DNA of 64,000 nt from NCBI RefSeq assembly GCF_014297445.1, contig NZ_JACORU010000003.1, forward strand, positions 62,001 to 126,000. Reading direction: 5' to 3'. Origin of the DNA: Ramlibacter albus (GTDB lineage: Bacteria; Pseudomonadota; Gammaproteobacteria; Burkholderiales; Burkholderiaceae_C). The notes under the pieces were generated by a model. That model did not search any database, was not told the DNA's origin, and saw only the letters and a list, made by a program, of their open reading frames with translations. Positions 1 to 8,314 of the stretch are shown here, piece after piece; position 1 is the first letter of the stretch; the number at the start of each line of letters is the position of its first letter. A program made the position numbers and the translations under genes.

Positions 1-8
1 TTTCCTTC

Positions 9-737
9 TCAGTAGGTGGAGCGGCCGCCGGAGAGGTCGAACACGGCGCCGGTGGAGAACGAGCAGTCCTCGGTGCACAGCCACCCGACCATCGCCGCGA
101 TCTCTTCGGGCGTGCCGAAGCGGCCCATGGGGATCTTCGACAGCATGAAGGCGATGTGCTCGGGCGTCATCTGGTCGAAGATCGCCGTCTTCACGGCGGC
201 GGGCGTCACGCAGTTCACGCGGATGTTCGTGTCGGCGAGCTCCTTGCCGAGCGACTTGGTGATCGCGATGACGGCCGCCTTGCTCGCGCTGTAGGCGCTC
301 GCGTTCGGGTTGCCGTCCTTGCCCGCGACCGAGGCGATGTTGACGATGCGGCCGTAGCCCGCGGCGCGCATCACGGGCACGACTTCGCGGCAGCAGAGGA
401 ACAGGCCCGTGAGGTTGACGTCCATCACCTGCCGCCACGCATCGACGGGGTAGTCCCACAGCTTCGTGTTGGGTCCGGTGATGCCGGCGCTGTTGACGAG
501 CGCGTCGATGCGCGGTGCCTGCTTCACGGCGTTCTGCACCGATGCGGCGTCGGCAACGTCCACTTGCGTGAACTTCGCGCCGAGCTCCGCCGCGGCGCGC
601 GCGCCTCCGGCTGCATCGCGGTCCCACAGCGTCACGCTGCCTCCCGAATCGATTAATCGCTTCGCAATGGCGAAGCCGAGCCCCGTCGCCCCGCCAGTCA
701 CCACCGCGTGGCGGCCCTTGAAATCGAGCTGGTTCAA
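9..737 (-). CDS. SDR-family NAD(P)-dependent oxidoreductase (sugar-acid locus)
   Basis: A 242-residue classical short-chain dehydrogenase. The cofactor loop TGGATGLG is at residues 14-21, and the catalytic residues are Ser136, Tyr149 and Lys153 (YSASK). The probable start is a TTG at 737 that overlaps the TGA of the upstream SDR gene; no ATG fits the conserved N-terminus. It is therefore probably translated by coupling in one operon with that gene, reading away from the divergent FadR-type regulator. From context it oxidises a sugar, sugar acid or keto-deoxy acid, but the substrate cannot be read from the sequence. FabG-like 3-oxoacyl reductases share this architecture, so the specificity is open. 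The SDR assignment is firm; the start codon is inferred. Confidence 0.85.
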   Translation of the reverse strand: MNQLDFKGRHAVVTGGATGLGFAIAKRLIDSGGSVTLWDRDAAGGARAAAELGAKFTQVDVADAASVQNAVKQAPRIDALVNSAGITGPNTKLWDYPVDAWRQVMDVNLTGLFLCCREVVPVMRAAGYGRIVNIASVAGKDGNPNASAYSASKAAVIAITKSLGKELADTNIRVNCVTPAAVKTAIFDQMTPEHIAFMLSKIPMGRFGTPEEIAAMVGWLCTEDCSFSTGAVFDLSGGRSTY

Positions 738-1468
738 ATCGTGATCCCTCCATCCGCAGCATAAGCCTGCCCCGTGACGAACACCGATTCGTCGCTCGCG
801 AGGAACACCACCAGCGGCGCGATCTCCTCCGGCTGCGCGAGGCGGCCCATCGGCTGGCGCTTGATGAAGTCCTTGCGCGCCTGCTCCGGGTTGGCGTTGG
901 CATTGATGCGGTCCTTCAGCGACGGCGTGTCCACCGTGCCGGGGCAGATCGCATTGCAGCGGATGCCGTCGGCCACGTAGTCCGCGGCGACGCTCTTGGT
1001 CAGGCCGAGCACGGCCGCCTTCGTCGTGCCGTAGATGAAGCGGTTCGGCAGCCCCTTGATGCTGGAGCACACGCTGGCCATGTTGATGATGCTGCCGCTG
1101 CCGGCCTGCACCATGCGCGGCAGCGCGGCCTGGATGGCCCAGTACTGCGAACGCACGTTCAGGTTGAGCGCGAAGTTCCACTCTTCGTCCGTGGCCTGCA
1201 GGATGGTGCCGCTGTGCACGAAGCCCGCGCAGTTGAAGAGCACGTCCAGCGCGGGCATCGTGGCCACGATGCGGTGGATCGCGTCCTTGTCGAGCACGTC
1301 GAGCTGCACGGCCTTCACGCGCTCCACGCCTTCGTAGGTGCGCAGCAGGTCCTTGTTGACGTCGGTCGCCCAGACTTCGGCGCCTTCCTTCGCGAGCGCG
1401 AGCGCGCTCGCGCGCCCGATCCCCTGCCCGGCCGCCGTCACCAGCGCGGTCTTTCCTTTGAGTCGCAT
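734..1468 (-). CDS. SDR oxidoreductase resembling 2-keto-3-deoxy-L-fuconate dehydrogenase / DHRS6
   Basis: A 244-residue classical SDR. The start is the ATG at 1468, preceded by a GGAGAAG ribosome-binding site. The cofactor motif TAAGQGIG is at residues 11-18, and Ser132, Tyr146 and Lys150 form the catalytic set. Segments such as LFNCAGFVHSGT, LNLNVRS and CPGTVDTPSL closely match, from memory, the BDH2/DHRS6 and bacterial 2-keto-3-deoxy-L-fuconate dehydrogenase group. That group oxidises a C4 hydroxyl of keto-deoxy sugar acids or short hydroxy acids. With a dehydratase of the UxaA family in the divergent operon, a role in non-phosphorylative sugar-acid breakdown is the best inference. It overlaps the following SDR gene by 4 bases. 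The family call is strong; the substrate is tentative. Confidence 0.82.
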   Translation of the reverse strand: MRLKGKTALVTAAGQGIGRASALALAKEGAEVWATDVNKDLLRTYEGVERVKAVQLDVLDKDAIHRIVATMPALDVLFNCAGFVHSGTILQATDEEWNFALNLNVRSQYWAIQAALPRMVQAGSGSIINMASVCSSIKGLPNRFIYGTTKAAVLGLTKSVAADYVADGIRCNAICPGTVDTPSLKDRINANANPEQARKDFIKRQPMGRLAQPEEIAPLVVFLASDESVFVTGQAYAADGGITI

Positions 1469-1525
1469 CGTTTCTTCTCCTAGGGATAGTCCCGTGGGAT
1501 GCCAAGTTGCCGGACGACTATAAAT

Positions 1526-1550
1526 TGGCCTGACCACTTGGCCAGTCAGG
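1526..1550. promoter_or_regulatory. Candidate FadR/GntR-type operator in divergent promoter
   Basis: The 103-bp gap between the divergent SDR and regulator genes contains TGGCCTGACCA (1526-1536). It differs at one position from the TGGTCnGACCA form bound by FadR-subfamily GntR regulators. A flanking inverted repeat pairs CCTGAC (1529-1534) with GTCAGG (1545-1550). A possible -10 for the leftward operon, TATAGT on the minus strand, lies at 1522-1517, which would put the operator in that promoter's spacer. Binding by the adjacent regulator is inferred. Confidence 0.5.
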
Positions 1551-1571
1551 GTCAACGCCTAAATCCTTTTC

Positions 1572-2282
1572 ATGCCCATCCAGGCCCTCGAACCGCAGCG
1601 CCTCTATCGCCAGATCGCGGAGCAGTTGCGCTCGCTCATCACCGGGGGCGAGTTCGGCCCCGGCGAGCGCCTGCCGGCCGAACGCGACCTCGCGAAGCAG
1701 CTCGCCGTGAGCCGGCCGTCGGTGCGCGAGGCGCTGATCGCGCTGGAAGTCGAAGGCTGGGTCGAGGTGCGAGTGGGTTCCGGCGTCTACGTGCTCGACC
1801 GCACGAAGACGAACGGCCACGCCAAGGTGCCCGCCAGCGAATGGGGCCCCCTCGAATTGATCCGCGCGCGCCGCGTCATCGAAGGCGAGATTGCGTCGCT
1901 GGCTGCGCAGCACGCGAAGCGCAAGCACATCAGCGCGATGAAGGCAGCCATCGCGTCGATGAAGGAAGACGCAGCCCGCAACGTCGCGCCGCTCGAAGGC
2001 GACCGCGCCTTCCACACCGCCATCGCCTCGGCCTGCGACAACGTCGTCCTGCTCGAAACGGTGGAGCGCTTCTGGGACGCGCGCCACGGCCCGCTCTTCG
2101 AGCGCCTGGGCGACTGGTTCGAGAGCGTGCCTTCCTGGCGCATCGCGATCGCCGAACACGAACAGGTGCTGGCCGCCATCTCCGCGCACGACGCGGAAGG
2201 CGCGCGCAGCGCCATGCAGAACCACATGGACAAGTCCCATGCCCGTTTCAGCGCGAGCTGGCGCCGCGCCAATTCCTCTTGA
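1572..2282 (+). CDS. GntR/FadR-family transcriptional regulator
   Basis: A 236-residue regulator. Residues about 8-75 form the GntR winged helix (the Arg/Pro-rich stretch GERLPAERDLAKQLAVSR and RVGSGVYV). The rest is an all-helical FCD effector domain starting near ARRVIEGEIASLAA. FCD domains bind carboxylates, often with a metal held by His/Asp, which suits a sugar-acid inducer. It is the first gene of the rightward operon and is divergent from two SDR genes, so it probably represses both directions in the absence of substrate and controls itself. The start is the ATG at 1572; no strong ribosome-binding site is visible. The family is certain; the ligand is unknown. Confidence 0.92.
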   Translation: MPIQALEPQRLYRQIAEQLRSLITGGEFGPGERLPAERDLAKQLAVSRPSVREALIALEVEGWVEVRVGSGVYVLDRTKTNGHAKVPASEWGPLELIRARRVIEGEIASLAAQHAKRKHISAMKAAIASMKEDAARNVAPLEGDRAFHTAIASACDNVVLLETVERFWDARHGPLFERLGDWFESVPSWRIAIAEHEQVLAAISAHDAEGARSAMQNHMDKSHARFSASWRRANSS

Positions 2283-2319
2283 CCGTCAACCGCCCAGCAG
2301 TACCCAAGGAGACTCACCG

Positions 2320-3300
2320 ATGAAAAAGCGCTTCACCCTCCAACTCGCCGCCGCCGCCGTGCTGCTGGCGGCCGCCCTGCCGATGTCCGCGTTCGCGCAG
2401 ACCAAGCTGAAATGGGCCCACGTGTACGAGACCTCGGAGCCCTTCCACAAGTGGTCGGTGTGGGCCGGCGAGGAGATCAAGAAGCGCACCAACGGCCGCT
2501 ACGAGATCCAGGTGTTCCCCGCCTCCACGCTCGGCAAGGAGTCGGACATCAACCAGGGCCTGCAGCTGGGCACGGTGGACATCATCCTCACCGGCGCGAG
2601 CTTCGCGGCGCGCAGCTACCAGCCGCTGGCCATCTCGTATTTCCCGTTCATCTTCCGCGACGCCGAGCACCAGCTGAAGTACGCCAACAGCGACGTGTTC
2701 CGCGACCTCGCTTCCGGTTACGACAAGGCCAGCGGCAACCACATCGTCGCGCTCAACTACTACGGTGCGCGCCACGTCACGTCCAACAAGCCGGTGGCCA
2801 AGCCCGACGACATGAAGGGCCTGAAGATCCGCGTGCCGGACGCGCCCGCGTACCTCGCCTTCCCCAAGGCGCTCGGTGCGAACCCCACGCCGATCGCGTT
2901 CGCCGAGGTGTACCTCGCGCTGCAGAACGGCACGGTGGAAGCGCAGGAGAACCCGCTGCCCACGATCGAGGCCAAGAAGTTCTATGAAGTGCAGAAGAAC
3001 ATCTCGCTGACCGGCCACATCGTCGACTCGCTGCTCACCGTCGTCTCCGGCCCGCTGTGGAGCAAGCTGTCCGACGCCGACAAGAAGATCTTCACCGACG
3101 TGATGAAGGAAGCCGCGGACAAGACCGGCCGCGAGATCATCGCGTCCGAAGCACGCCTGGTGGACGAGTTCAAGAAGAAGGGCAACAACGTGATCGCGGT
3201 GGACAAGAACGCCTTCCGCGAGGCGGTGCTGAAGAACACCAAGCCCGCCGACCACGGCTACCGCCAGGCCGACTACGACAAGATCCTCGCGATCAAGTAA
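2320..3300 (+). CDS. dctP: TRAP transporter solute-binding protein DctP
   Basis: A 326-residue periplasmic binding protein of a tripartite ATP-independent transporter. A signal peptide covers residues 1-24 with an AFA-Q cleavage site. The mature part opens with TKLKWAHVYETSEPFHKW, and the conserved family segment GLKIRVPDAPAYLAFPKALGANPTPIAF carries the Arg that normally contacts the ligand carboxylate. The start is the ATG at 2320, with AAGGAG at 2306-2311. It lies directly upstream of dctQ with no gap and hands its ligand to the DctQM membrane unit. The operon suggests a hexuronate or aldonate ligand, but this is inferred from the neighbouring dehydratase and dehydrogenases. Confidence 0.93.
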   Translation: MKKRFTLQLAAAAVLLAAALPMSAFAQTKLKWAHVYETSEPFHKWSVWAGEEIKKRTNGRYEIQVFPASTLGKESDINQGLQLGTVDIILTGASFAARSYQPLAISYFPFIFRDAEHQLKYANSDVFRDLASGYDKASGNHIVALNYYGARHVTSNKPVAKPDDMKGLKIRVPDAPAYLAFPKALGANPTPIAFAEVYLALQNGTVEAQENPLPTIEAKKFYEVQKNISLTGHIVDSLLTVVSGPLWSKLSDADKKIFTDVMKEAADKTGREIIASEARLVDEFKKKGNNVIAVDKNAFREAVLKNTKPADHGYRQADYDKILAIK

Positions 3301-3867
3301 ATGTCGGCAGTACCCGAGGAGCGTTCGCTCATCGACGACCTCCCCCACGTGATGGGGGAGGACGGGCAATTCCACGCGCAGGACGAAGCCGTGGACCTGT
3401 CCGGCACGACGTACGAAGCCTGGGTGGCCCTGGGCTTCTTCTGGCTGCTGGGCCTGACGGTCTTCTACCAGTTCTTCACGCGCTACGTGATGAACGACTC
3501 GGCGTCGTGGACCGAGGAGATCGCGCGCTACCTGCTGATCGCCACCGTCTTCATCGGCGCCGCCATCGGCGTGGCGAAGAACAACCACATCCAGGTGGAC
3601 TTCTTCTACCGCCACATGCCGGCGGCGATGTCGAAGTGGATGTCGCGGCTGGTGGACGTGATCCGCGTCGCCTTCTTCGCCGCGGCCGTCGTGCTCACCA
3701 TCCAGATGATGCTCAAGCTGGGCAACGCCCGCATGACCATCGTCGACCTGCCCATGAACATCGTGTACGGCATCTGCCTCCTGGGCTTCGCAGCCATGTT
3801 CGCGCGCTCCGTCTGGGTTGCGCGCCTGCATTGGCGCCAGGGCTGGAGCGTGCTCGAAAGACCCTGA
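3301..3867 (+). CDS. dctQ: TRAP transporter small membrane subunit DctQ
   Basis: A 188-residue small permease subunit with four predicted membrane segments, starting near GFFWLLGLTVFYQFF. It has the family signature around SWTEEIARYLLIATVFIGAA and VAKNNHIQVDFF. Its ATG follows the dctP stop codon immediately, and its stop shares one base with the start of dctM, so translation is probably coupled. An N-terminal hydrophilic stretch of about 40 residues precedes the first helix, slightly longer than in typical DctQ proteins. It pairs with DctM in the inner membrane and helps drive Na+-coupled uptake. Confidence 0.92.
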   Translation: MSAVPEERSLIDDLPHVMGEDGQFHAQDEAVDLSGTTYEAWVALGFFWLLGLTVFYQFFTRYVMNDSASWTEEIARYLLIATVFIGAAIGVAKNNHIQVDFFYRHMPAAMSKWMSRLVDVIRVAFFAAAVVLTIQMMLKLGNARMTIVDLPMNIVYGICLLGFAAMFARSVWVARLHWRQGWSVLERP

Positions 3868-5261
3868 TGCTCAAGATCGTCTTCCTGTTCCTCATGAGCG
3901 GCGGCGTGCCCGTGGCCATCGCCATGGCCGGCGCCTCGCTCATCTACCTGCTGTGGCAGCAGACCACGCCGCCGTTCGTGGTGATCCACCGCATGGTCAG
4001 CGGCATCGACAGCTTCCCGCTGCTGGCGGTGCCCTTCTTCATCCTGGCCGGCAACCTGATGAACAACGCCGGCATCACCAACCGCATCTACAACTTCGCG
4101 CTGGCGCTCGTGGGCTGGTTGAAGGGCGGCCTCGGGCACGTCAACGTGCTCGGCTCCGTGATCTTCGCTGGCATGAGCGGCACGGCCATCGCCGATGCGG
4201 CGGGCCTGGGCACGATCGAGATCAAGGCGATGAAGGACCACGGCTACGAGACCGAGTTCGCCGTGGGCGTGACCGCCGCATCGGCAACGCTCGGCCCGAT
4301 CATCCCGCCGTCGCTGCCCTTCGTGATCTACGGGATGATGGCCAACGTGAGCGTCGGCGCGCTGTTCCTGGCGGGCATCCTGCCGGGCGCGCTGATGGCC
4401 GTCCTGATGATGCTCACCGTGGCGTACTTCGCGCACCGCAACGGCTGGGGCGGCGACATCAAGTTCGAGTGGCCGCGCGTGATCAAGGCGCTGATCGAAA
4501 CCGCCGTCGTGATCGGCTGGCCCGTCGCGCTGTGGGTGCTGATCGTCAAGCTGGGGATGCCGCCGCAAGCCACCGTCGTCGCAGGCCTCGTCGTGCTCTT
4601 CGGCCTCGACAAGGCCTTCCAGTTCCAGGCCGTGCTGCCCATCATGACGCCCGTGCTGCTGATCGGCGGCATGACGACGGGCCTGTTCACGCCCACCGAA
4701 GGCGCGATCGCCGCCTGCGTTTGGGCGATGGTGCTGGGCTTCGCGTGGTACCGCACGCTGAACTGGAAGATGTTCGTGAAGGTCTGCCTCGACACGGTGG
4801 AGACCACGTCGACGGTGCTTTTCATCGTGGCAGCGGCCAGCATCTTCGGCTGGATGCTCACGGCGACCGGCGTCACAGCGGCGATCTCCGAATGGGTGCT
4901 CGGCTTCACCAAGAACCCGTGGGTGTTCCTGCTGCTGGCCAACCTGCTGATGCTGTTCGTGGGCTGCTTCCTCGAGCCCACCGCCGCGATCACGATCCTC
5001 GTGCCCATCCTCGTGCCGATCTGCCAGCAGCTGGGCATCGACCTCGTGCACTTCGGTCTGGTGATGGTGCTCAACCTGATGATCGGCCTGCTGCACCCGC
5101 CCATGGGCATGGTGCTGTTCGTGCTGGCGCGCGTGGCGAAGCTCTCGGTGGAGCGCACGACCATCGCGATCCTGCCGTGGCTGATCCCGCTGCTGGGCAG
5201 CCTCGCGATCATCACGTATTTCCCCAAACTGGTTCTCTGGCTGCCGAAGCTGATGTCATGA
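3867..5261 (+). CDS. dctM: TRAP transporter large permease subunit DctM
   Basis: A 464-residue multi-spanning membrane protein. It carries conserved DctM motifs such as FFILAGNLMNNAGIT, VNVLGSVIFAGMSGTA, ATLGPIIPPSLPFVIYG and PTEGAIAA. It is slightly longer than the usual 425-440 residues because of an insertion near residues 195-255, rich in hydrophobic residues (IETAVVIGWPVALWVLI), that may add membrane segments. It forms the transport channel together with DctQ and receives substrate from DctP. Its start overlaps the dctQ stop by one base, and its stop overlaps the uxaA start by four (ATGA). Confidence 0.93.
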   Translation: MLKIVFLFLMSGGVPVAIAMAGASLIYLLWQQTTPPFVVIHRMVSGIDSFPLLAVPFFILAGNLMNNAGITNRIYNFALALVGWLKGGLGHVNVLGSVIFAGMSGTAIADAAGLGTIEIKAMKDHGYETEFAVGVTAASATLGPIIPPSLPFVIYGMMANVSVGALFLAGILPGALMAVLMMLTVAYFAHRNGWGGDIKFEWPRVIKALIETAVVIGWPVALWVLIVKLGMPPQATVVAGLVVLFGLDKAFQFQAVLPIMTPVLLIGGMTTGLFTPTEGAIAACVWAMVLGFAWYRTLNWKMFVKVCLDTVETTSTVLFIVAAASIFGWMLTATGVTAAISEWVLGFTKNPWVFLLLANLLMLFVGCFLEPTAAITILVPILVPICQQLGIDLVHFGLVMVLNLMIGLLHPPMGMVLFVLARVAKLSVERTTIAILPWLIPLLGSLAIITYFPKLVLWLPKLMS

Positions 5262-6760
5262 CACCCTTCATCCGACTGCACCCCAACGACGACGTGCTGA
5301 TCGCCCGCAAGCAACTGGTGGGCGGCGCCAGCGTCGAGAACGTCCAGGTCAAGGGCCTCATCCCGCCGGGCCACAAGGTCGCGACGCGCGACATCGCGGC
5401 GGGCCAGCCCGTGCGGCGCTACAACCAGATCATCGGCTTCGCGAGCAAGCCCATTGCCGCGGGCGAGCACGTGCACACGCACAACCTGGCCATGGGTGAC
5501 TTCGAGCGCGACTACGCCTTCGGCGCGGACGTGAAGCCGGAGCCGGCGCGCATGGAAGCGACGTTCATGGGCATCAAGCGCCCGGACGGCCGCGTGGCCA
5601 CGCGCAACTACATCGGCATCCTCTCCAGCGTGAACTGCTCGGCGACGGCGGCACGCGCGATCGCGGACCACTTCACGCGCGAGCGGCTGGCCGACTATCC
5701 CAACGTCGATGGCGTGGTCGCGCTCACGCACGGCACCGGCTGCGGCATGGACACCGAAGGCCTGGGCATGCAGATCCTCGAGCGCACGCTCGCGGGTTAT
5801 GCCACGCACGCCAATTTCGCGGCGGTGCTGGTGGTGGGCCTGGGCTGCGAAGCCAACCAGATCAACGCATGGCTCGCGCACTCGTCGCTGCGCGAAGGCG
5901 AGACGCTGCAGGTGTTCAACATCCAGGACACGGGCGGCACGCGCAAGACGGTCGAGAAAGGCATCTCGCTCGTCAAGCAGATGCTGCCGGCGGCCAACCG
6001 CGTCAAGCGCGAGCCGTGCAGCGCGTCGCACATCACCATCGGCCTGCAGTGCGGCGGCAGCGACGGCTACTCCGGCATCAGCGCCAACCCGGCGCTCGGC
6101 GCGGCCGTGGACCTGCTGGTGGCGCACGGCGGCACCGCGATCCTGTCCGAGACGCCGGAGATCTACGGCGCCGAACACCTGCTCACGCGCCGCGCGGTGC
6201 GCCGCGAAGTGGGCGAGAAACTCATCTCGCGCATCAAGTGGTGGGAGCACTACACCAAGGTGAACGACGGCGAGATGAACAACAACCCGTCGCCGGGCAA
6301 CAAGGCGGGCGGGCTCACGACCATCCTCGAGAAGTCGCTCGGCGCGGTCGCCAAGGGCGGCACGACGAACCTCGTGGCCGTCTACGAATATGCGCAGAAG
6401 GTCACCGAGAACGGGTTTGTCTACATGGACACCCCCGGCTACGATCCGGTGAGTGCCACGGGCCAGGTGGCGGGCGGCGCCAACATGATCTGCTTCACCA
6501 CCGGCCGCGGCTCGGCCTACGGCTGCGCGCCGTCGCCGTCGCTGAAGCTCGCGACGAACACCGCGCTGTGGCAGCGGCAGGAGGAGGACATGGACATCAA
6601 CTGCGGCGAGATCGTCGACGGCGATGCGTCCATCCAGCAGATGGGCGAGCGCATCTTCCGCCTCGTGCTGGCGACGGCATCCGGCGAAGCGACCAAGAGC
6701 GAGCGTCACGGCTACGGGCAGAACGAGTTCGTGCCCTGGCAGGTCGGCGCGGTAATGTGA
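5258..6760 (+). CDS. uxaA: UxaA-family altronate/galactarate-type dehydratase
   Basis: A 500-residue sugar-acid dehydratase with the two parts of UxaA in one chain: an N-terminal SAF domain (about residues 10-75) and a C-terminal galactarate dehydratase/altronate hydrolase domain. The conserved HGTGCGMDTEG segment is near residue 160, and GLQCGGSDGYSGISANPALG is further on. UxaA enzymes use Fe2+ to dehydrate D-altronate to 2-keto-3-deoxygluconate; homologues also act on other C5-C6 aldonates. No uxaB, kdgK or aldolase is seen nearby. With a KDF-dehydrogenase-like SDR in the divergent operon, an aldonate other than altronate (for example L-fuconate) is possible. It is coupled to dctM by a 4-base overlap. 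Confidence 0.88.
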   Translation: MTPFIRLHPNDDVLIARKQLVGGASVENVQVKGLIPPGHKVATRDIAAGQPVRRYNQIIGFASKPIAAGEHVHTHNLAMGDFERDYAFGADVKPEPARMEATFMGIKRPDGRVATRNYIGILSSVNCSATAARAIADHFTRERLADYPNVDGVVALTHGTGCGMDTEGLGMQILERTLAGYATHANFAAVLVVGLGCEANQINAWLAHSSLREGETLQVFNIQDTGGTRKTVEKGISLVKQMLPAANRVKREPCSASHITIGLQCGGSDGYSGISANPALGAAVDLLVAHGGTAILSETPEIYGAEHLLTRRAVRREVGEKLISRIKWWEHYTKVNDGEMNNNPSPGNKAGGLTTILEKSLGAVAKGGTTNLVAVYEYAQKVTENGFVYMDTPGYDPVSATGQVAGGANMICFTTGRGSAYGCAPSPSLKLATNTALWQRQEEDMDINCGEIVDGDASIQQMGERIFRLVLATASGEATKSERHGYGQNEFVPWQVGAVM

Positions 6761-6776
6761 GGGAGAAGGCAAAGAG

Positions 6777-7829
6777 ATGACGAAGGTACTGCAAGCGAAC
6801 GAACTGAGGGCGCACGGCGCCGCGATCCTGCGCGCGGCCGGCAGCAATGCCGACGAGGCGCGCACCGTCGCCGACAACCTGGTGCTCGCCAACCTGAGCG
6901 GCCACGACTCGCACGGCGTGGGCATGATCCCGCGCTACGTGGACGCGGTACTCGAAGGCGGGCTGAAGCCCAACACGCGCGGCAAGGTGGTGCTGGACAT
7001 CGGCTCGCTGCTGTCCATCGACGGCCAGCGCGGTTACGGCCAGGTGGTCGGCGAGCAGGCGATGACGCTCGCCATGTCGCGCGCGAAGGAGCTGGGCAGC
7101 TGCATCTTCGCGCTCGCGCATTCGCACCACCTCGGGCGCATCGGGCACTTCGCCGAGATGGCCGCGGCGCAGGGGCTGGTCTCGATTCATTTCGTGAACG
7201 TGCTGTCGCGGCCCGTGGTCGCGCCGTGGGAAGGCGGCGATGGGCGCTTCGGCACCAATCCCTTCTGCGTGGGCGTGCCGCTGCCCGGGCGCGAACCTTT
7301 TGTGCTGGACTTCGCGACGAGCCGCGTGGCGCAAGGCAAGATGCGCGTGGCGCACAACGAAGGACGCAAGGTCGAGGAGGGGCTCCTGATCGACGAGAAG
7401 GGCCAGCCGACGACCGACCCCGGCGTGGTGGTGGTGCCGCAAGCCGGCGGGCTGTTCGGTGCGCTGCGCACTTTTGGCGAGCACAAGGGTTACGGCATGG
7501 CCGTGGCCTGCGAGCTGCTTGGCGGCGCGATCACCGGCGGCGGCACGTGGCACCGCACGGCCGACACGAAGCGCTCCGTCTACAACGGCATGTTCGCGAT
7601 CCTCGTGGACCCGCAGCGGCTGGGCACCCGCAAGGAGTTCGAGCAGGAGGCGCTCGCCTTCATCGAGTGGCTGAAGGAAAGCCCTTCATCCACCGGTGGC
7701 GTGAAGATCGCGGGCGACCCCGAGCGCACGGCGCGCAAGGAGCGCGAGCGCGAAGGCATCGCGGTGGATGACACCACGTGGGCCGAGATCGTCGCGGCCG
7801 GCGCGAAAGTCGGCGCAAAGATCGATTAG
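6777..7829 (+). CDS. Ldh-family (malate/lactate/ureidoglycolate-type) NAD(P)H oxidoreductase
   Basis: A 350-residue member of the MDH2/LDH2 fold, unrelated to Rossmann lactate dehydrogenases. The conserved SHGVGMIPRY segment is near residues 45-55, and the block from GTNPFCVGVP to FVLDFATSRVAQGKM is clear. Members reduce or oxidise 2-keto/2-hydroxy acids: malate, sulfolactate, ureidoglycolate, 2,3-diketo-L-gulonate or cyclic imino acids. It is the last gene of the TRAP-uxaA operon, 16 bp after uxaA, and ends at a perfect palindrome. It probably interconverts a keto acid intermediate of the same pathway. The family is sure; the reaction is not. Confidence 0.88.
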   Translation: MTKVLQANELRAHGAAILRAAGSNADEARTVADNLVLANLSGHDSHGVGMIPRYVDAVLEGGLKPNTRGKVVLDIGSLLSIDGQRGYGQVVGEQAMTLAMSRAKELGSCIFALAHSHHLGRIGHFAEMAAAQGLVSIHFVNVLSRPVVAPWEGGDGRFGTNPFCVGVPLPGREPFVLDFATSRVAQGKMRVAHNEGRKVEEGLLIDEKGQPTTDPGVVVVPQAGGLFGALRTFGEHKGYGMAVACELLGGAITGGGTWHRTADTKRSVYNGMFAILVDPQRLGTRKEFEQEALAFIEWLKESPSSTGGVKIAGDPERTARKEREREGIAVDDTTWAEIVAAGAKVGAKID

Positions 7830-7848
7830 GCCGCCCGCGCGGGCGGCC
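7829..7848. terminator. Perfect 20-bp GC palindrome, probable bidirectional terminator
   Basis: GGCCGCCCGC (7829-7838) is followed directly by its exact complement (7839-7848), overlapping the last base of the Ldh-family stop codon. It lies between convergent genes. There is no good T-run on either side, so intrinsic termination would be weak. Confidence 0.5.
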
Positions 7849-7867
7849 TGTCGACGATCAAGAGCGC

Positions 7868-8215
7868 TTACTTGCCCAGCGCCAGGTAGCGCTGGTAGTC
7901 GCCGGCGAGGTAGCCGTTGGCCGGCGGCACGGGGCCCGCATAGCGGTACACCGTGACGGTGCTACCCGCGGGCGCGCCCATGATGGCGGTGTTGGTGTCG
8001 GTGACGGCAACGGTTTCGACGCTGGTCAGCTGGCCATTGCGGATCGTCGCGCCGGGGATCAGTTCCATGCGCGTGCCGGGCGTGACGACCATGCCCGTAC
8101 CGGACGTCACGGCGATGCCCGTGCCGCTGGTGACGACGGCGGCCTGCTGCGCCATGGCGGGGACGACGACGGCGGCGGCAACCAGTGCCGCGCCGAGGGC
8201 CTTCAGTGATTTCAT
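7868..8215 (-). CDS. Small secreted protein of unknown function
   Basis: A 115-residue protein. The start is the ATG at 8215, preceded by AAGGAGAG. It has a clear Sec signal peptide (KSLKALGAALVAAAVVVPAMA, cleavage before QQAAV). The mature part repeats a Gly/Thr motif, SGTGIAVTSGTGMVVTPGT, followed by a hydrophilic half ending in GDYQRYLALGK. It has no cysteines and no recognised domain. It is probably periplasmic or extracellular, monocistronic, and convergent with the sugar-acid operon. I do not recognise the family. Confidence 0.72.
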   Translation of the reverse strand: MKSLKALGAALVAAAVVVPAMAQQAAVVTSGTGIAVTSGTGMVVTPGTRMELIPGATIRNGQLTSVETVAVTDTNTAIMGAPAGSTVTVYRYAGPVPPANGYLAGDYQRYLALGK

Positions 8216-8314
8216 CGATCTCTCCTTGGTTTCGAGGGGTGGCTCGATTGGAAGAGACTGGGCGGCTGCCGTTGGCAAGACAGCGTTGATGGGGCAGGTA
8301 GGTGCGTCCCTACG

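Noticed and set aside
2314..3831. Long antisense open frames, for example 505 codons opposite the TRAP genes and 980 codons in another frame across dctM and uxaA
   Set aside because: They have low-complexity Arg/His/Ala/Val composition, no domain and no start signals; they are by-products of high GC in opposite frames of clear genes.
7829..7848. Attachment or recombination site at the 20-bp palindrome
   Set aside because: It sits exactly between convergent operons where a terminator is expected, with no recombinase nearby.
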